Shown: positions 45,431-57,994, counted from the first letter of the stretch. The stretch: 64,000 nucleotides of DNA from Tachypleus tridentatus (GCF_004210375.1 NC_134834.1:148337009-148401008); one strand, 5' to 3'. Numbers and translations: made by a program. Notes: generated by a model not told the origin, from the letters alone.

Positions 45431-46804
45431 AGGTACTGGTGGAATAAAATTTACAGAATTAAAAGGAAATAATAAATCTAGAAACAGCCAGTAAGATGCA
45501 CTTAGCATTGTATATGCGAGTCAAAATTGCTATACTATTATAAATTATTGCACAAATTGTAGCTAGTGATGCTATTTCTCTCTTTGGGATTAGCAGTTCT
45601 AATTAAGCTTAAAGGGGTCTCAGACCTGGCCATTTAGTTCTGGTATCATATACAGTATTATTATTGACACGGTAAATGTTAAACACCAAAGAAATTTCAT
45701 ATCAGGTAAAATTAATTAATATTATGCATCTAGCTGTTTTTTTTATATAATCAGCACCACACTTGAGAAATCCTCTTTGTGGGAACCAGTTTTATCCATT
45801 TGTGTTGTTTTGAAATTATTTTTACTGCATTTCTAATTATTGTTCTAATAATGTGCTTTGTTTGGTTTCATTAAGATAAAATCCGAACACATTTAACCCT
45901 TGTTTGATGTTTATTTTAATATGTATAACACAGGTTTGTTCATGATGTAACTTTTGTAGCAATCCAATCTGGCTACTTTTAATATGAAAAGCAAAATGAG
46001 TCAAACAAATGAATTATATAGTAGGATAATTTCTCCTGATGATAATGAAGCCAGTGCTTAAAATCCTAACAGATGTACTTGGGAAGCATTCTCCAAATAA
46101 CCAAACAAAATCCCCTCTGATATATGGAACAAGTAGTCATGGAAGCCGGAACAAAATTAAAACAACAAAAGAGCATCATAATTTTGTGCAGAAATGGGTC
46201 TTCATCTATACAAACAATTTTTCTAATGATTTTATTTCTTTGTCTTTGAACTAGTGATATGAACAAGCCTATAAGGTTGCTTGAATACCACCAGGAAATG
46301 CTAACCTTATAGAAAACATTTTGATCTGGTCTTTAAGTGCACATGTATGCAGAAGCTGTCTGAGCTTGTGGCAGAAAATAACAAAAAACGTACAGTATGC
46401 CAGGCATCATGATGTATGTAATTAAAACAAAACAAGAATATTTTATAAACAACAAGCCCAAGTTACCCATTTTACATACAATTATTAAATCCTACAAAGA
46501 CATGATTTTCTTAAATGCATACTAGATTGTGATTCTGTTGACTCCGTGGTTATTTGTTGTCTCTCTTGCCACTCCTACGTCAATAGATTAGTCTTCTATT
46601 AAAGTGTGTTAGGCATCATGGCAATGTAAAAAGTTAGCTCTTCAATCTGTCTGATATCTGGATGTCATAAGTTGAACTAATTCCTGATACATTTAACAGT
46701 AAAACCTGTGTAGGATTAACTGAGTCTCGGTTTCTAATCTGAACACACACTTTTTTAAAGATATGACCATCCTTAAAAAAACGAAAAGTTTTATACATAG
46801 AAGT
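45431..46804. other. Intergenic, nothing recognised
   Basis: AT-rich. Overlapping 71- and 66-codon frames on opposite strands near 46039-46266 show no family features. Confidence 0.65.
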
Positions 46805-46929
46805 GCCTAGTTAGAGCAGTGGTAAGTGTACAGATTATAATGCTAAAGTTAGGAGTCTGAATCTACTTGGTGGACACAGCATATATTCCAATCCAATGTA
46901 GCTTTGCTGTTAAATATACGCACACACAT
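46805..46929 (+). mobile_element. SINE family 2, diverged
   Basis: gcctagttagagcagtggta, cagattataatgctaaagtt, ctacttggtggacacagcat, gtagctttgctgttaaatat, then cacacacatc. This is the most complete copy, including the 5' head. Confidence 0.75.
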
Positions 46930-47383
46930 CAAATGTTCTTGGATGGAAATATTTTCTTTTATTAAATAATACACGCACAAATTAAAATAATCAAATTAAT
47001 TATTTGATTAAAAAAAGCAGCTCCCAATGGCAAATCTAAAGCTTATAATGCTATAAATTATGTTTCAATACCAGTGTTTGTACAGTACAGATAGTCCACT
47101 ATGTGGACTTGCCCTTGACTAGAAACTAAAAATGTACAAAATATATAAATATTGTAATGTATAGATACTGATATTTGCGAAATTAGTCTAAAATCAAACA
47201 TAGTGCTAATATGACACTACTTTTAATGTTATTTAAATACCGCAAATGAACGAGGAAGTCAGAAACAAAATACATAAAGTTGATGTATAATGTTGTGCGT
47301 AGTGTGGGTAAATTTTTAATAGCATGGCTTATACTTAAAAAAAACAACATAAAAATCGAACCCCCCTCGAAAATTTCAGTTTC
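46930..47383. other. Intergenic, nothing recognised
   Basis: AT-rich leader of the 41-bp array. Confidence 0.7.
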
Positions 47384-47879
47384 AACTGGATGAAGTAAGC
47401 CATCCATTAGAGCATTGTTACATAAAATGGATGAAGTTAGCCATCCATTAGAGCATTGTTACGTAAACTGAATTAAGTTAGCCATTCATTAGAGCATTGT
47501 TACATAAACTGGATGAAGTTAGCCATCCATTAGAGCATTGTTACATAAACTGGATGAAGTTAGCCATCCATTAGAGCATTGTTACATAAACTGGATGAAG
47601 TTAGCCATCCATTAGAGCATTGTTACGTAAACTGAATGAAGTTAGCCATTCATTAGAGCATTGTTACATAAACTGGATGAAGTTAGCCATCCATTAGAAC
47701 ATTGTTACATAAACTGGATGAAGTTAGCCATCCATTAGAGCATTGTTACATAAACTGGATGAAGTTAGCCATCCATTAGAGCATTGTTACATAAACTGGA
47801 TGAAGTTAGCCATCCATTAGAGCATTGTTACATAAACTGGATGAAGTTAGCCATCCATTAGAGCATTGTTACGTAAACT
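47384..47879 (+). repeat. 41-bp minisatellite, 12 units
   Basis: Unit taaactggatgaagttagcc followed by atccattagagcattgttac and a. The period is exactly 41 (agcattgtta at 47411, 47452, 47493 and so on to about 47862). Units are nearly identical. Each has a 6-bp half-palindrome tggatg..catcca; two units (from about 47463 and 47627) carry tgaatt/tgaatg..cattca, changed in both arms. No spacers, so not a CRISPR-type array. Confidence 0.97.
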
Positions 47880-50102
47880 CTTTAATGGCGCCTCCTTTTT
47901 GTGCTGCCCCCCACACAGTTTGCACACTATTTCATCACAGTATGACTACACACTTTTATTTACCTAGTAGTAAAGCTTAAACAATAGAATTAGAAAGAAG
48001 GATAAACTGAAAATGCAGGAATATTTCTAGGAATACTAAAGTAGAGATTACATTTATGTCCCTCATACGGCAAAGTAAATCATGCTATAGCATAAAGTAC
48101 CTTTTGTACTAAAGAAAAATTTGGTAGGTTTCTTCCTCTAAAATAGTGAATCAGCCTTCAGATTACAACACCAAGTAAAATAAGCATAAGCATTGGAAGT
48201 AGTAGTGTAATATACAAGGAAGTAAATATTAACTGTTGTAAGGAAACTTGGTATGCTTTTTATATTAAAATATAGAAGTTTGTTGTACACAACAAATTAG
48301 AACTTTTAATAAAGTATTTATTCTAAAGATTTGTCAAAATTAGTGAAGCCATTATCTGTTGAGTCTGTTTGGCCTCGTAACCACTAAGTGACAAAGATTA
48401 AGAAAGTTACTTTTTTTTTCTATGATTACTTAACACTGTAATAAACAATTACATGCTCATTGTTTCTGCAGCAAAAACCAATATAGATTTCTCATTTAGT
48501 TTTACTATGTTACAGTTGCATTTCATCTTTTATTACTAATGGTTAACATTAGCATCATGACTGAATTACACAAACAGGCCTTATGTCCTAAGCGCATGCT
48601 ACAAAGTATATTATTTAATTAATTTCATCCAAGTTTTTTTATCTAACTTAATAAGTTTCTATTTTTTTATACTTTACTCACTTACAATGATAAACAAAAA
48701 TATGCAAAAATCAAGGAAATTAGTACTTACTCTGAAATCTTGTCTGTTGTGTTTTTTTACATGATACTATAGAACTCACAACAATCTCTAGGTCTAACTT
48801 TTATAACAACAGTGGAGCTTCAACAGTTATTTAAAAAAAATTAAAAAATGCAATTTAGAATGCAAAATGGAATATTATAAAATTAGTACAATTTATTCAA
48901 CTTTAGAAATAGTTTGAGTTAGAAATAGTTAAATAATTCACATACTTGATAAAACGGTGTTCAGACACTAGCAAATAAACAAAATTATGACTTACTGCTC
49001 AAACCATTTATCTCAATGACTTCAGGACCTGCTGCATTAAATAAATTGAAATATTGTATTTTAACTTTTTAGAAATAGGCCAAAAGCAAATGTTGGAAAA
49101 CTTGTGACATTTTTTGTTTGTTTTAAAAACAGGATTTATTGTTTAGCTCCAAGATATTGATCAAATAAGTGTAAAATTCCTCGGTAGGTTAGAAAGATGT
49201 ATAGTACTAGAAGAAAATCTAAAGTAGGCAATTTGGGGTAAGAAGCCTCATTTGATGCATAGATGTGAGAATTTATTCACGTGTTTGTTTTTTTTAAAGT
49301 TATAACTTGTGTTAAGTAGTAATGTATAACCTATGCTGTAACATATTGTCATCTAATTATATTTCGAATATCACTTTGCAAAAAGGTTGTGATGTGTAAC
49401 TTATTCCACCCGAGTTAAAGAGATATTTTGTGATATGACAAAGACACAAATCTGACTCACCATCTTAAAAATCTAGGGCTCTATCTCAGATTAACACGTG
49501 CCTGATTTACTAAGGAAAATGTTTTGGTAGTTAGTGTAGGATTATTATTGTTAAAAATGTGTCCTTAACCAGTGCTATGCTAGTTGCTCAGGGCAGAAGA
49601 TGGAATAATTCAGAAAATTGTAGGGATATTCTCACAGTACAACAGTTTGACTGTCTCACAATCAAGGACAGATTTTTCTGTGGCAGTTAATACAAAATTA
49701 TTTTCAGGAACAGTTAGTTGATTAACGTTTTTTTTCTTAGTTTGTAGGAATGTTTGTTCATTATTACTGGGTTTGGAGTTGAATTCTGGGATAGTAAGTG
49801 GCCATTACAAAAAACTCAGCAACAACTTTAAGAAAAAAGAAAGAAATGTACCTTCCAAGATATTTTAGTATCTTATTAAAATGTCTTTATGAAAACACTC
49901 ATAGCTTAGTGAAAAATATGACTTGAATAACATTTATCTCTAAACTATCTCTTATAACATGTACGTCTGCTTTACACATTAATGTACATTTTTATTTAAA
50001 ACATGTTGTTTTAATGAAATTTATTATTCTGTTTACTTCATAAGTTTTAGGGTTGTTATATGCTGTCATCAGTAATGCTGGGCTTAGAGTATCACACACA
50101 AT
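47880..50102. other. Intergenic, nothing recognised
   Basis: AT-rich with homopolymer runs only. Confidence 0.65.
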
Positions 50103-50175
50103 AGTGCTTGGCACAGCCTAATGGTTATCTTTCTTGATCTGTGAACCTTCAGGTTCATGGTTCATGACCCATTGT
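50103..50175 (+). mobile_element. Possible decayed SINE head
   Basis: gcttggcacagcctaatggt, then tatctttcttgatctgtgaa and ccttcaggttcatggttcat resemble the A-box, anticodon and B-box order of family 1. No body follows. Confidence 0.35.
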
Positions 50176-51431
50176 CTCCCTAATGAACTTCACAAATTGG
50201 AACTGTCGATGTGCTTTAAGAGGAACATTTTAATTTTCACTTTTCAGTCAGACAAGAGTAGTCAGATAATTAGTGTTGCATGTTATTGCAATTGGTGGTC
50301 TTGAAAAAACACTTAATAGTGATATTATTTGTTATACATTCAAAAGAAAAACTTGTATTCATAATCAATGACTTATGATTTTAGAATGTACACATAACTT
50401 TGTTTTCCTGGAAGCATGAGGAAATAATTGAGTTATTTGTGATATATCTTTAGGAAAATGGTTATTAAAATACTTTTCTCAAAAAGAATGTCTCTAAAGA
50501 TACATACCAGGTTGTTTAAGGTACAAATTAGTATTATTATTTTCTTTTACCACATCTAGTTTTGTGAGGAAAAAAAAGAAGCTAAACAGCATAATCAGTT
50601 TAATGGCTTTGAAGATTAACCATTGATTATTTCCATTTTTATGATAGTTTCACTTCATAAACACAAGGTGGTAGTATTTTAATTGTATATAATGAGAAAT
50701 CAGAAAATATTGTACAAATAAAATATCTACTATTAGAAGTTAGCTGAACATTATCACAAACATCTAGAATGAAATTCGATTCTTAAAAAAGTTTTTTAGG
50801 GAAATGACAGCTTGGTGAACATGATATTAGTTATGAATTTACCAGCCTCTTGATTTTTAAAAACAAACATCATGTAAGGATTTTCTTTTCTTAAATATTC
50901 AATGGAAACAAATGCTGTCTGTGTATCCTTGTTACCAAATAACCTAGTATCTGTATGGTTTCCCATCTATTAATTGCTGTTACTCTAGTATGTGGTCTTC
51001 TTCAATTGTGTAAACATGCAATAAGCTGAGGCCAAATTGGTAAGCGTTAGTCTTGAAAAGGCCCCTTAACAATTGTACAGCATTCTGCAACTAATCGTAC
51101 CATCCAAGAAGAACAGTTATTTCTTCACTGGTTTTCCTTCTCTCCCTAATATCAGATTTAATATATACTGATAATCTTCAGAAGGAAATATTACAGGAAA
51201 TGAAAAAAATTGAGTTGTATTTATAAAATTAAATGAAAAATTAAATAGTTTATCTTTCAAACATATAACAATCAAACTGGACCATTATCACTGTACACTC
51301 TTCTGATAATCTATAATAAAATTATACGAATTTTAAAACCATATAATCACATCTCATACTGAATAGATACAATTGGCTATTTTTGTTCTGAATGTTATTT
51401 TCTCAGATTTTATTTTACTAGTAATCAAATT
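50176..51431. other. Intergenic, nothing recognised
   Basis: AT-rich. Confidence 0.65.
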
Positions 51432-51749
51432 TTACGAATTACATTGCCCTGCACAGGTTTTCGTCCATTTTTCTCCATCATACAAAAAATTAATATTACT
51501 TTCAAAGTCTGCGTAGCTGAATTGTGGAAAATTCGTTATTAAAACCAAAACAACTTTTATGAAGTTTAAAAATTCACAGGCTTGTGTTATTGCTGTTAAA
51601 GATGTACTTTGTTTGTTAGAAATTATTGTTTGTTTATCGAGATGTAAGGGCATAAAATCACTGATATAAAGATTGCCCTTTACATTCATATGGTTTGGTA
51701 CAATATCATCATAACTATACTGGTTTAAATCTGTTATTTGCTTTATCAT
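51432..51749 (-). CDS. Unidentified 105-codon open reading frame
   Basis: Not recognised. The product starts MIKQITDLNQYSYDDIVPNH and ends KWTKTCAGQCNS. No signal peptide, no repeats, two Cys near the C terminus and one central Cys. The frame stays open upstream of the ATG for about 25 codons (to about 51825), so the ATG is not certain. It is the longest frame in the right third outside repeats, and is preceded on the same strand by a decayed CTGATGA..GAAAC-like motif (51803-51830). It may be a fragment of a retroelement ORF or chance. Confidence 0.25.
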   Translation of the reverse strand: MIKQITDLNQYSYDDIVPNHMNVKGNLYISDFMPLHLDKQTIISNKQSTSLTAITQACEFLNFIKVVLVLITNFPQFSYADFESNINFLYDGEKWTKTCAGQCNS

Positions 51750-51802
51750 TATGTGAAAACGACAAACAACTTCAGAAAAAAAATGTTGGATTACTTGTAT
51801 CT

Positions 51803-51830
51803 GACATTTAGGCTTATGCCTTTATCAAGA
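51803..51830 (-). other. Decayed hammerhead-like/PLE hallmark motif
   Basis: On the minus strand: TTGATAA, A, GGC, ATAA, GCC, TAAAT. Order and spacing parallel the PLE-end motif, with two degenerate boxes and an intact 3-bp stem. Confidence 0.25.
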
Positions 51831-51959
51831 GCCTATGAACATCATAGATTACCAAACTGATTTTAAATAACAGTAACCCAAGTTCTTTAAACTGTATAAG
51901 TAGAATAAAAGACTTAGATATTTTTTCTTGAAATTTAATCCTTTGAGTGTGGCTGCTTT

Positions 51960-52234
51960 GGCCTGGCATAGCCAAGCGCGTAAGGCGTGCGACTCGTAAT
52001 CCGAGGGTCGCGGGTTCGCGCCCGCATCGCACCAAACATGCTCGCCCTCCCAGCCGTGGGGGCATTATAATGTTACGGTCAATCCCACTATTCGTTGGTA
52101 AAAGAGTAGCCCAAGAGTTGGCGGTGGGTGGTGATGACTAGGTGCCTTCCCTCTAGTCTTACACTGCTAAATTAGGGACGGCTAGCACAGATAGCCCTCG
52201 AGTAGCTTTGTGCGAAATTCCAAAACAAACAAAC
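51960..52234 (+). mobile_element. SINE family 1, young copy with 11-bp target duplication
   Basis: Best-preserved head: ggcctggcatagccaagcgc, gtaaggcgtgcgactcgtaa, tccgagggtcgcgggttcgc, gcccgcatcgcacca. A box and B box (gggttcgcgcc) are intact, and the anticodon-loop position reads CGT. TSD gtggctgcttt at 51949-51959 and 52235-52245 is exact. Ends caaaacaaacaaac. Confidence 0.97.
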
Positions 52235-52245
52235 GTGGCTGCTTT

Positions 52246-52645
52246 AATTAAACACGCACGGATTTTTTTGTGAGACACACTAGATACAACATATTCGCAT
52301 TCATCAACCTGAGACGGACTGTAACCTATACGACAAATAAGCAGTCAATGAGTTAAACTTTTATATCATTAAATGGCTAATATCAAAACTCAATTATAAT
52401 ACTCATAACACATTAGTATTAAGAGTATTATAATTTTTAACACTCCAGTTATTATTCATTTTGTCAGTCTTTCAAGAAGAAAAATCGTGTATACTGACAT
52501 TGCACTTAAAAAAATTGAAAACGCTAAGAAATCAAGAGAATTGCCAGAGTACAGGCTATAATAAGGAATATAAAATGTACCCTAGGTTTTGGAGGTAATT
52601 GGAACCATCAATGTGGTGGAGATATACTGTCTATCAGTCTTGTTT
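52246..52645. other. Intergenic, nothing recognised
   Basis: AT-rich. Confidence 0.65.
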
Positions 52646-52714
52646 AGTGACGCAAATCGAATACGCGACTCGCAGATTGCGAATCCAGTTCTCTCATCAC
52701 CAGGCCATGCCAGG
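52646..52714 (-). mobile_element. SINE family 1 head fragment
   Basis: The reverse strand reads from cctggcatggcctggtgatg through gattcgcaatctgcgagtcg to gtattcgatttgcgtcac. Only the tRNA-like part is present. Confidence 0.65.
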
Positions 52715-52735
52715 TTTTAGATAATGGTAAAATCT

Positions 52736-52838
52736 GTTTGTAGTTGAGTACGTAGCTTCAATGGACTCTCTGTGTTCTGCTCCTCACGGGTATCGAAATC
52801 CAGTTTCTATAAGTCCGCAGACTTTGCCACTGGGGGCT
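52736..52838 (-). mobile_element. SINE family 3 fragment
   Basis: The reverse strand has agtctgcggacttatagaaa, ctggatttcgatacccgtga, ggagcagaacacagagagtc and a tail toward gtacgtagctca. The same order is seen at 61.8 kb. Confidence 0.6.
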
Positions 52839-55444
52839 AATAGTAAACAAAAGTTCGAAATGATTGGGATTATTTTTGATATTATCTAAAAAGATCAATG
52901 AATTATTTTATAGAAATTTAGACTTAGTGAAGCAAATTGTTTTATAAATAAAATAATAATACATAAATGCTAAGCTCAAAAAACCTACAGGTTGTCCAAA
53001 TGCTTAATAAAATGTATGTGGCAAAACACCTTTAGAAATATCTAAATATTCAATTCTTACACCTTTAACCCACTGACAGGGATCTAACTTTTTAAAAATT
53101 CATTTCATTCGAGTTTCAGTAAAGAAACTATATGGCTAGCAGGGAGTTGCATTCTGTCTTCTGGTACGAGGGTAACGAAAGGAATAATTATTATATAATG
53201 TGTTTTATTTTCAAAATCGAGAAACTCAGACCCCAGTATCGTTTTGAGTAATAGTTGGGAACATTACAAAAGACTAGCAATTTCATGCATTGGTATTTCT
53301 CTGTGTTTTCCCTAAATTATAATGGCAATTATCTTATTTGTGCAATTAAAGAGTATACTGAACTGTCATTACAAACAATCTTGCGTGCTGTCATCTAATC
53401 GTCAAGAGATGAAGCTATTTTAAAAATGAAAATAATGAATATTTAAAGTCATAAGCCGTTAAATTGAATTCACTCACTAAATAGTTTGTATATGTTTGTC
53501 ACTGCCATAGAAAAACGTGTGACAAAGGAACACAATAATACTACTGTATAAGTTAAATAACTAGTTTGTATTTTTGAGAAACAAAATATATTTACTTTTC
53601 AAAGGATATAGCACAAAAAATTCGATATTGCTTTTATCCTATTAAAAGAACAAAAATATAAAACATGCTAAAACCACTAGACATTGATTGTGGCTACCAA
53701 TATTTATTTTGAAACTGCTATAAATAATATCAATTCTAAGAATGTTTAATATCTTTAGGACTACGCAGTTTTCTTGAAATTGTGAAGCTACTAATATCTA
53801 ACATGAAATTCTTAATCCGTAAAAGTATATACGGACCTAACTCATATAACTACAAAATAAACTGTCGGGACAGTTAAACAACTATAGCCAATACTTTAAA
53901 TGAAAAAAAGTTAAATCAATTTAACTTGAGAAAAATATGGCTCTTTTTTATCTGTTTTTAGTGATATTGTCGTAGGTTTTTCTGAGTATTTAATAGTGTT
54001 CACACTTAGCTACACATTGCTACTTCTAATTTTGGAGCTAAATGACTACAATCAACTCTTAGGCCACTTTTTGTTCATAGCTCAGAAAGCATAAACTTAT
54101 AATGAATTACGAACCCGAGCAAAATAACTATTGGACCATATCAGGCACTCTCGTGTTAGTAATTATAAACCTATTATCACACTCAAGCCTAATGTCACTC
54201 ATAATCTAAGCTAATATAACACTTAACCTAAGTCGAATATCAAACTTATTCTAAACTAATATCACACTGAATCCATTATGTTCTGTTGGAGCATGAGAGT
54301 CCAATCCCTGCAATAAAGGGTAAAACGTATAACTAGTGAACTGACGTGACTTGACTGTTAGGGTTTGTATTTCTGTGAAAAAAAGAAGTGTTTTCTACAA
54401 TAAAAAGTATCTAGGTGGCAGGGAAAATAACCTATATTATTAATATCATACTTTGTAAAAGCATATGAAAAAAAATATAATTTGTTCGCTTTCTCTGTGT
54501 TGGTATTTGGGTAATTATGTGGAATACCCTGGAGGGTCAGGTGCACTAGACCTCGTCCTCTTAAATCGTTTAATTACAATATTGGTAAATACATAGCATG
54601 AACATATTTGGATATGTAGAATGCTCATGCATTATAATCTGTGTAAAATTATTCTAGGTAAGTCAAATTTGTACTTTCACGGCATTGTAAGCAATCGTTG
54701 CCCTGTCGGGACTTTTAGGTCTCACTCGAAAAAACAATAAAATAAATTTGTACAACAACAAAATAATAATTGGCTTGTTCTTCACTTACTAAGTACATTT
54801 CTGAAGTTTTTAACAAGGTATTAAAGATAAAAAATAAAAACAAATTATTCAGAATGTAAAGGATTAAAGTAATGTACGCAAAATTGAGCAACAGTGATAT
54901 AAACAGAAGGTTAACTCTACAAAAGAATATTTTAAGCACAAAATCACAAACGTACATTAAACGTACATATAGTTATAAAGAGAGTTTAATGATAAAATTA
55001 ATTCAAGTCCTATTGTATTAGGCTTTGAGAAACTTTTAAAACTCATTAAAATAGTTAACTGCTCACATTTCCATTCTGTTTCAGTCAAAACTTGTGGTTG
55101 AATCTGTCAAATTTTAAAACTTGCCGCCAGAAATGTTTAATTATTATCAAGTACTATACCCGCACGATTCAATCCAAACGTCATTTATTAAGAATGGGCT
55201 TTATTATCAACTAAAAAATTGGATAATCCACTAGCTGTTCTTAATAAGGCAGAGTTTTACTTGAATTAATAATTCCAGAGTAACACTGACACAAACGAAC
55301 CTCTCTCCAAATCTGAGAAAGTGAAAATTGTATGTTGTTAAGACTGTATAGATTCGTCTTTATTATCAGGCCCGACTAAGTCCAAGAGTTAAACTACTTA
55401 GTTTTATGTTAGTAATAAAAACATTTGACAATTCCACCTCCCAC
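52839..55444. other. Intergenic, nothing recognised
   Basis: AT-rich. Minus-strand frames at 54358-54546 and 54715-54957 are low-complexity and judged chance. Confidence 0.65.
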
Positions 55445-55665
55445 ACTATTCACTTAATAAACTGGGCCCGAGTTTGATGTAAGGAAGATCTCTGAATTTT
55501 GGAACTGTCAATCTGGGTTTGAATCCATGTAATACAAGAAGATATTTCCATATTTGAACTTTGGGTGCATTATAAGGTTGGTAGTTAATTCCTTGGCATG
55601 AATAGTAAACGGTAACGTACTGTTGAATGACTGTCTTTCCTCCGATTAGTAGTTCAGAATTTGGA
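55445..55665 (+). mobile_element. Very decayed SINE family 1 copy
   Basis: gggcccgagtttgatgtaag, gaactgtcaatctgggtttg, aatccatg, then ttgggtgcattataaggttg, gtagttaattcc and tgactgtctttcctccgatt keep the family order. Confidence 0.5.
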
Positions 55666-56584
55666 ATGGCGACAATATTTAACCAAGTAAAGTATTTATT
55701 GGCATCGTTACTTTGACTGTTTATGTAATAACTTTTGCTGCATATCGAATTTTAGACAACAATTATCTTCCCTTCATTGCATACTATATTACTATTTGTG
55801 GCACCTAAGAGTAAATTATTCTAAGTTATCTCAAAGCCATTGCTATTTTGATGTATAAGCGACCCATTAATTAACTGTATGCTTCACTAAAGACAACCAG
55901 TTTATTGTCGTTGATTGTTTCCGAGAAATAAGTTTTACCATAGTCTTCTTAATGATAGAAGGGACTATATTGTACGCTTTGGTATATTCTTGTTTATGTT
56001 TTTAAGGCTTACTTTTTTTTTAGTTTTCTTTATCAAAAAGGAATTATTTCTAGCATTGTATTAAACCTAATTCTTTATACAACGTCATTGGAATAACAGT
56101 ATAGAATAAAAACGGTTAAGAGCCGAACACGGAAAATTAACTGTAAGTTATAAAATTATGTGTTCATTAATGTGGCCTCTACAAGCACTGTGCCAAATGC
56201 GATTGTCTTAGCCACTCGTTAACGAGAGTGTTTTATTTCTTGAACTGTAAGTTTTGCGGTTTAGCTTAACTGATATCTACTGATAGGCCTAAGTTCACGC
56301 TAGATGCTAATAGAATAATTTCACTTACTTGCTAGCTGTTATAATGCTTCGCAACTTTCTCGTGGATCTATTTCTTTGACAAAATACCAATTCAGTATTC
56401 ATAAAACTGAAATGACTAATTGCTAAATGAGTAACAGACAGAATTACTAACAAATTCACTAACTTAATAACAGACTCACAAATATCAATACATTAAATTA
56501 AATCTTCAGCAAGATATTTATCACACGATACCAAAGATTTAAGCCATTGTTAATTTGAATGGTAGCCTTATTGAACATATTTAG
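55666..56584. other. Intergenic, nothing recognised
   Basis: AT-rich. Holds a 12-bp palindrome ctcgttaacgag near 56216. Confidence 0.65.
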
Positions 56585-56654
56585 ATTACAGTGCTAAATT
56601 AGGGACGGCTAGCGCAGATAGTCCTCGTGTACCTTTGCGCGAAATTCCAAACAA
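56585..56654 (+). mobile_element. SINE family 1, 3' end only
   Basis: attacagtgctaaattaggg, acggctagcgcagatagtcc, tcgtgtacctttgcgcgaaa, ttccaaacaat. A 5'-truncated copy. Confidence 0.85.
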
Positions 56655-57093
56655 TAAAATAATTATTCAATCAAATGAAAGAAACATATGTAACAAAACT
56701 TGAACTTTTATTGTTTACCAATATGTTCTTTATTTACTGACATCTTTATTTAAACTGTTTCGTACCATTACATTACTCTTCAATATAAAAGAGTGTCCTG
56801 AATAACATTAATGTGTCTTTGGATTTATTCACAGCATGTTTAAGTTAGTTTAGAATATGTGGTAGAACCTATTTAGTTCTATTTCTAACCCACTTGGTAG
56901 AGCTTTTTTTTACAAATCTGTATCACCCAGACTTTATCACAGGACCATAACACACTTGGTAGTTACTATGAAAATCAGTTCCTCCATCAGCTTTATTTAC
57001 AAATCAGTATCAATTTTGCATCTATAAATATGTATCAAGTTATAAAAATCACTTTTACCATGTGTTACTGTGCGATTACTTTCAAGAAAAGCT

Positions 57094-57799
57094 TAAACAA
57101 GGACCTGATGGAATTAATTTGTACCACTGACCACACAGGAATTTGATGGACTTAATCTGTACCACTGATCGTACAGGAATCTAATGAAATTAATTTGTAA
57201 CACTGACCACACAGGAATTTGATGGACTTAATCTGTACCACTGATCGTACAGGAATCTAATGAAATTAATTTGTAACACTGACCACACAGGAATTTGATA
57301 GACTTAATCTGTACCACTGACCGTACAGGAATCTAATGAAATTAATTTGTAACACTGACCACTCAGAAATTTGATGAACTTAATCTGTATTACAGACCAC
57401 ACGAGGATTTGATAAATAAATCTGTACCATTGACTACACAAGGGTCTGGCATGGCCTAGCGCGTTAAGGCGTGCACTTCGTAATCTGAGGGTCGCGGGTT
57501 CGCGCCCGAGTCGCGCCAAAATATGCTCGCCCTCCCAGCCGTGGGGGCGTTATAATGTGACGGTCAATCCCACTTTTCGTTGGTAGAAGAGTAGCCCAAG
57601 AGTCGGCGGTGGGTGGTGATGACTAGCTGCCTTCCCTCTAGTCTTACACTGCTAAATTAGGGACGGCTAGCACAGATAGCCCTCGAGTAGCTTTGTGCGA
57701 AATTCCAAAAAAAAAAAAAGACTACACAAGAATCTGGTGGAATTAGTATGTACCACTAACCACACAAGGATCTCATGGAATTAATCTATATTATTGACC
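57094..57799 (+). repeat. 38-bp minisatellite with 76-bp higher-order unit, split by a SINE
   Basis: Two alternating 38-bp monomers: ccacacaggaatttgatgga + cttaatctgtaccactga, and tcgtacaggaatctaatgaa + attaatttgtaacactga. Clean A-B alternation from 57131 to 57358, more diverged units at both edges, about 11 monomers in all. Units resume at 57720 after the SINE (57443-57719). Confidence 0.93.
57443..57719 (+). mobile_element. SINE family 1 inserted in the minisatellite, 11-bp target duplication
   Basis: Head ggtctggcatggcctagcgc; full body; A-rich tail. TSD gactacacaag at 57432-57442 and 57720-57730 is exact and lies within a repeat monomer. Confidence 0.97.
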
Positions 57800-57877
57800 A
57801 CATCAACTAAGTTTACTAAAGTCTTCTTTCATGTTTAATAAAATATATTTCGAACTGAAATACACAATACTACTATC

Positions 57878-57994
57878 CCCCGCTACTACAGAGGTAAGTC
57901 TACAGACTTACAACGCTAAAATCAAAAGTTCGATTCCCCTCGGTGTACTCAGCAGATAACCTGATGTGGTTTTCTATAAGAAAACACACACATA
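57878..57994 (+). mobile_element. SINE family 2
   Basis: cccgctactacagaggtaag, tctacagacttacaacgcta, aaatcaaaagttcgattccc, ctcggtgtactcagcagata, ending ctataagaaaacacacacat. The B-box-like gttcgattcccc is intact. Confidence 0.85.

Noticed and set aside
47384..47879. CRISPR-like array
   Set aside because: Units are contiguous 41-bp tandem copies with no unique spacers, and this is animal DNA.
51960..52034. Genuine tRNA gene
   Set aside because: The head is followed by the full SINE body and bounded by a retroposition target duplication; the acceptor stem does not pair well.
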